Assembly (NCBI GenBank): GCA_947568605.1
Contig: CANOPV010000003.1
Coordinates: forward strand, 1 to 16,644
DNA length: 16,644 bases
Direction: 5' to 3'
Source of the DNA: an uncultured Clostridium sp.
Lineage (GTDB): Bacteria; Bacillota; Clostridia; TANB77; CAG-508
Part shown: one piece after another, positions 13,840 through 16,644 of the stretch
How the letters are laid out: the number at the start of each line of letters is the position of its first letter
How positions within the stretch are numbered: position 1 is the first letter of the stretch
The notes under the pieces: model-generated
What the model was told of the DNA's origin: nothing
Seen by the model: only the letters and a program-made list of their open reading frames with translations
Databases searched by the model: none
Program-made: the position numbers and the translations under genes

Positions 13840-15642
13840 TTAAATCGGCAACACAATCTTAAAAGTAGTACCTTTACCAAGTTCAGATTGAAATGTCATA
13901 TTACCATTAAAATGAGCCTTAATATTAGAATAAGACATAAATAAACCAAGCCCTGTACCATTTTTACCCTTAGTAGTAATCATCTGCTTAAACAACTTAT
14001 CTTGAACCTCTTTACTCATACCACAGCCATAATCTTTAATAGAAAAAACAATATTAGAACGAGTAGAAGAAATATCAAAATCAATACATTTATTAGTCTC
14101 CCCATTATAAGCCTGAATAGCATTAGAAATGATATTATTAATAACCTGAACCAAACTATTAACATTACCATTCAATTCTAAATTATCATCAACACTAGAA
14201 TTAATATTCAAAGTAATCAAAGAATTATTTAACTCGTGTCTCATCAAAATATTAACACGCTTAATCAGCTCATCAATAGTAAAATTAGAAAAATCTTCGG
14301 CAGACAAAGTAACAGCCTGTCCCTTAACAGCAGTTATAATATCAGACATATATGAAAGGTGATTTTTAATCTTATCAATCCAAACATCCATATCATTTGC
14401 AATATCATTATGGTCTTGTAAAGTAACATCAGGGTCACCAATAGAAGAACGATATTCTTGTACTAAATCGTGTAAACCTTCAATCTCACCAGCAACAGAC
14501 ATAATAGGAGTTTTTAAATTATGAGCAATACCACCTATCATCTGACCAAGAGTAGCCAAGCGCTCTCTTTCCATAAGTACTTCTTGATTAGACTCAATAG
14601 TATGAATATCCAAAATATGTTGAGTTACATTTTTAAACAAAATAAGAGCACCTAAATAATTTCCATTTGAAGAAATCTTACTAATCTCAATATTAAAATA
14701 CTGTTCATCAATTTCAAACACCTTATCAAAAAATAAAGTTTCAGAAGTAGTCTTTACTTTATTAATAGCATCCTCTATACTAATTAAATCATCTTTAAAT
14801 TTAATATCATTTTTAAAAACATCAATAACATTCACATTTCTAATCTTTGATGAAGACAAATTAAACGAACGTAAAAAAGTCTCATTAAAATCAGTAATAA
14901 CATTATTATCATTTAAAACAACAAAACTATCAGACATTCTATCTACAATAGTCTGCATTGCAATTGGAGCAATATTTAAAAACTTAAACTTAAAAATTGC
15001 AATCGCAAATAATAACATACCTATTGAAAAAGAAATAGGAGTCCAATAAACAGTTATAGATAAAATAGATGTAGTACCCAATATATTAATAACTAAAGGA
15101 ATAGAAATTCCCAAAATTATTAATAAAGAATGTCTTAAAAAAAAGCCTAAATTTTTAATTGAATATTTTAAAAAATTAAATAAACTAATTAAATATAAAC
15201 TACCAGCATAGATGAAATGGAATTTAAAATATGGACCATATACAATTTCATTCATATTTATAGAAAATTTAGTATAACATAAATGATGATAATCATTTGT
15301 AAATTCAAGTAAAATAGAGATTATTGGAACTATAAACATTATTAAATAATATGGTTTAAATTTTATTTTAGTTTTTAGAAAAATCTCACTTAAAATAAAA
15401 ATGAAAACAGGTACAAAACAAACCCCTACATTTGCGACACATTCCCAAAGATATTTGGAAATATTGGTATTTTGAGTTAAAATCTGCAATATATAAGAAG
15501 AAGTCCATACAAGTAAACACACAAGAATACAATTAAAAGCAGATTTTAATTGACTTTCCTTTTCTCTTCGTAAGAACAAGAAAAGTCCTAAAATCAATAA
15601 TTCTGATATTATCATTAAAATTAAAGAAATTAAATACTCCAT
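13840..15642 (-). CDS. Sensor histidine kinase with N-terminal 7TM region and PAS domain
   Basis: A 600-residue membrane kinase. About seven hydrophobic segments in residues 1-220 match the 7TM histidine-kinase sensor type. A PAS domain follows (about 228-345, starting MQTIVDRMSDSFVVLNDNN). The dimerisation/phospho-acceptor helix carries ERLATLGQMIGGIAHNLKTP, with H374 as the phosphorylated histidine. The ATPase domain (about 470-600) shows NNIISNAIQAY (N-box), DYGCGM (G1) and GTGLGL (G2), all intact. It should autophosphorylate in response to an unknown membrane or cytoplasmic cue. No response regulator gene adjoins it, so the partner is unknown. The start ATG 15642 is preceded by AGGGGG. 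Confidence 0.93.
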   Translation of the reverse strand: MEYLISLILMIISELLILGLFLFLRREKESQLKSAFNCILVCLLVWTSSYILQILTQNTNISKYLWECVANVGVCFVPVFIFILSEIFLKTKIKFKPYYLIMFIVPIISILLEFTNDYHHLCYTKFSINMNEIVYGPYFKFHFIYAGSLYLISLFNFLKYSIKNLGFFLRHSLLIILGISIPLVINILGTTSILSITVYWTPISFSIGMLLFAIAIFKFKFLNIAPIAMQTIVDRMSDSFVVLNDNNVITDFNETFLRSFNLSSSKIRNVNVIDVFKNDIKFKDDLISIEDAINKVKTTSETLFFDKVFEIDEQYFNIEISKISSNGNYLGALILFKNVTQHILDIHTIESNQEVLMERERLATLGQMIGGIAHNLKTPIMSVAGEIEGLHDLVQEYRSSIGDPDVTLQDHNDIANDMDVWIDKIKNHLSYMSDIITAVKGQAVTLSAEDFSNFTIDELIKRVNILMRHELNNSLITLNINSSVDDNLELNGNVNSLVQVINNIISNAIQAYNGETNKCIDFDISSTRSNIVFSIKDYGCGMSKEVQDKLFKQMITTKGKNGTGLGLFMSYSNIKAHFNGNMTFQSELGKGTTFKIVLPI

Positions 15643-15687
15643 AAAACCCCCTAAATAAAGTTAGTATTTTTAGAATAATCTATATAC

Positions 15688-15716
15688 ATTATCTACTTTA
15701 AAGAGATTAAAGTCAA
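15688..15716 (-). promoter_or_regulatory. Promoter of the histidine kinase gene
   Basis: On the minus strand TTGACT (15716-15711) and GATAAT (15693-15688) are 17 bases apart. Transcription would start near 15681, leaving a leader of about 40 bases. Confidence 0.65.
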
Positions 15717-15744
15717 TAAAATTTAAAAATATTATAGAAAATTC

Positions 15745-16075
15745 AATAAAATTTCAGGTTTAGTAAAATCAATATTATATTATTATCAGCAGATAAATTA
15801 TTAATAATTTCAGGCGAGATATCTTTTTACTATCATTTGTTAAAACATATATAACAATTTTATTAAACTCATCTCGGCTTATAATATCCAAATTAATATT
15901 AATATCATAAAAACTCCATAGCGTCTTACATAAGCACTAGAATTATTCAAAATAGAAATATTATCTACAATTTCATTATAAATACTAGAAAACACACCAA
16001 ACTATAATATCACCCTCGCTCTTAAAAGAATTTAATATATTTCTAATTAATAGCATAATAATTTGCCCAAATATT
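15745..16075 (-). pseudogene. Frameshifted remnant of an unidentified gene
   Basis: This 0.5-kb gap holds no intact gene, but the minus strand gives protein-like pieces in successive frames: NSFKSEGDIIVW, then SIYNEIVDNISILNNSSAY ending near RRYGVF, then NLDIISRDEFNKIVIYVLTN, then DISPEIINNLSADNNIILI. At least three single-base shifts separate them. Composition looks coding (alternating polar and hydrophobic residues, few stops within each piece). I do not recognise the family; the first piece loosely recalls the post-SAM part of class I methyltransferases, which is speculation. No start or ribosome binding site was found. Confidence 0.5.
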
Positions 16076-16158
16076 CGAGGAAAAACAATTTTTGTAGTTT
16101 GCAGGCTTTATTTTTAATAGTAAATATGTTAAAATAAAAGTAGATATGGAGGTGCTAA

Positions 16159-16607
16159 ATGAATAAAAAAATCGGCGTATTTTTAACAGGTGGCGGAGGA
16201 AAAGGGGCATTTCAGATTGGATTTTTTAAAGCATTAGAAGAAATGGAAATTAAACCTGACATAATATGTGGTAGTTCAGTAGGTGCCCTTGTTGGTGGTG
16301 CAGCCACATACTTAAAATCAGATGAAATGTTAGAATGCTGGAGAACATTAACATTAGAAAGTGTATTAAATGTAGACTCAAATAAAATCACTAAATTTAC
16401 AGGAAGCAAAAGAACATTAAAATTATGGGAAGAAACATTTATTTCTTGTATAAAACCTAAAATACTAATAGATACATTAATATGCCATATAAAGCATCTT
16501 TACTTGACTTTTCAGAAGAACAATCACTAATAAATTACGAAAGTGGATATGAAGTAACAAAAAAAGCAATTAAAATTTTTCAAAAATCGAATGTCAATGA
16601 TTTTTGA
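16159..16607 (+). pseudogene. Patatin-like phospholipase gene with central deletion
   Basis: The N-terminal third is intact: the oxyanion loop GGGGKG (11-16), the nucleophile elbow GSSVG (38-42, S40) and following helices up to KPKILIDT (about 107). The reading frame then leaves the family pattern and stops at 16530. From 16482 another frame resumes with MPYKASLLDFSEEQSLINYE and ends at TGA 16607, which looks like the C-terminal end of the same kind of protein. The central part with the catalytic Asp of the Ser-Asp dyad is missing, since patatin-like proteins usually reach 250-300 residues. ATG 16159 has a strong GGAGGTG site. The truncated 123-residue product would lack lipase activity. Confidence 0.75.
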
Positions 16608-16608
16608 A
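16579..16608. repeat. Perfect ten-base inverted repeat at the end of the patatin remnant
   Basis: TTCAAAAATC (16579-16588) and GATTTTTGAA (16599-16608) can form a hairpin overlapping the stop of the remnant. No T-run follows on the + strand, so it is only a possible terminator. Confidence 0.5.
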
Positions 16609-16644
16609 AATGTCCCAAAAATTTTTAAACATAAGCCCTAAAAA

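Overview
The window is AT-rich throughout. Most genes open with strong purine-rich ribosome binding sites (AGGAGG-like), arginine is mostly AGA, isoleucine is often ATA, and promoters follow TTGACA-N17-TATAAT. With the protein content (GluRS, DUF975, DUF4190, REC/HD-GYP, 7TM histidine kinase) this fits a low-GC Bacillota chromosome, most likely an anaerobic Clostridia member. I cannot name a genus. TGA acts as a stop and tryptophan is TGG, so the code is the standard bacterial one.

Left part (1-5800): an intergenic repeat fragment and a 56-residue membrane ORF come first. A three-gene ABC-2 type exporter operon follows (ATPase plus two permeases, with overlapping or abutting genes), closed by a 36-bp perfect palindrome that also terminates the convergent DUF975 membrane protein gene. 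A DUF4190 membrane protein and a REC-HD-GYP response regulator (predicted cyclic-di-GMP phosphodiesterase) follow on the minus strand.

Middle (5960-8711): a 147-codon gene of unknown function has clearly higher GC (about 40% by hand count) and its own GC-rich terminator. Next is a compact element of about 340 bp: a 34-codon hydrophobic ORF with a very strong ribosome binding site, a facing minus-strand promoter, a shared stem-loop and about 30-nt inverted repeats that start where both transcripts should start. This is my best candidate for an undescribed type I toxin-antitoxin-like locus. Then comes gltX, with a clean promoter and terminator.

Restriction-modification island (8716-13444): an Eco57I-type N6-adenine methyltransferase overlaps a putative PD-(D/E)xK endonuclease. 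A small XRE/controller-like regulator and an HNH endonuclease follow. Next are the minus-strand remains of a further methyltransferase with a frameshift, a stop and an apparent internal deletion, and finally a D12-class adenine methyltransferase with its own promoter. It reads as two R-M modules plus the debris of a third.

Right part (13445-16644): nested, partly palindromic repeats fill the gap between two convergent genes, and sequence related to them occurs at positions 1-100 and 4136-4153. A 7TM-PAS histidine kinase follows on the minus strand, then 0.5 kb holding an unidentified frameshifted gene remnant, then a patatin-like gene that has lost its middle.
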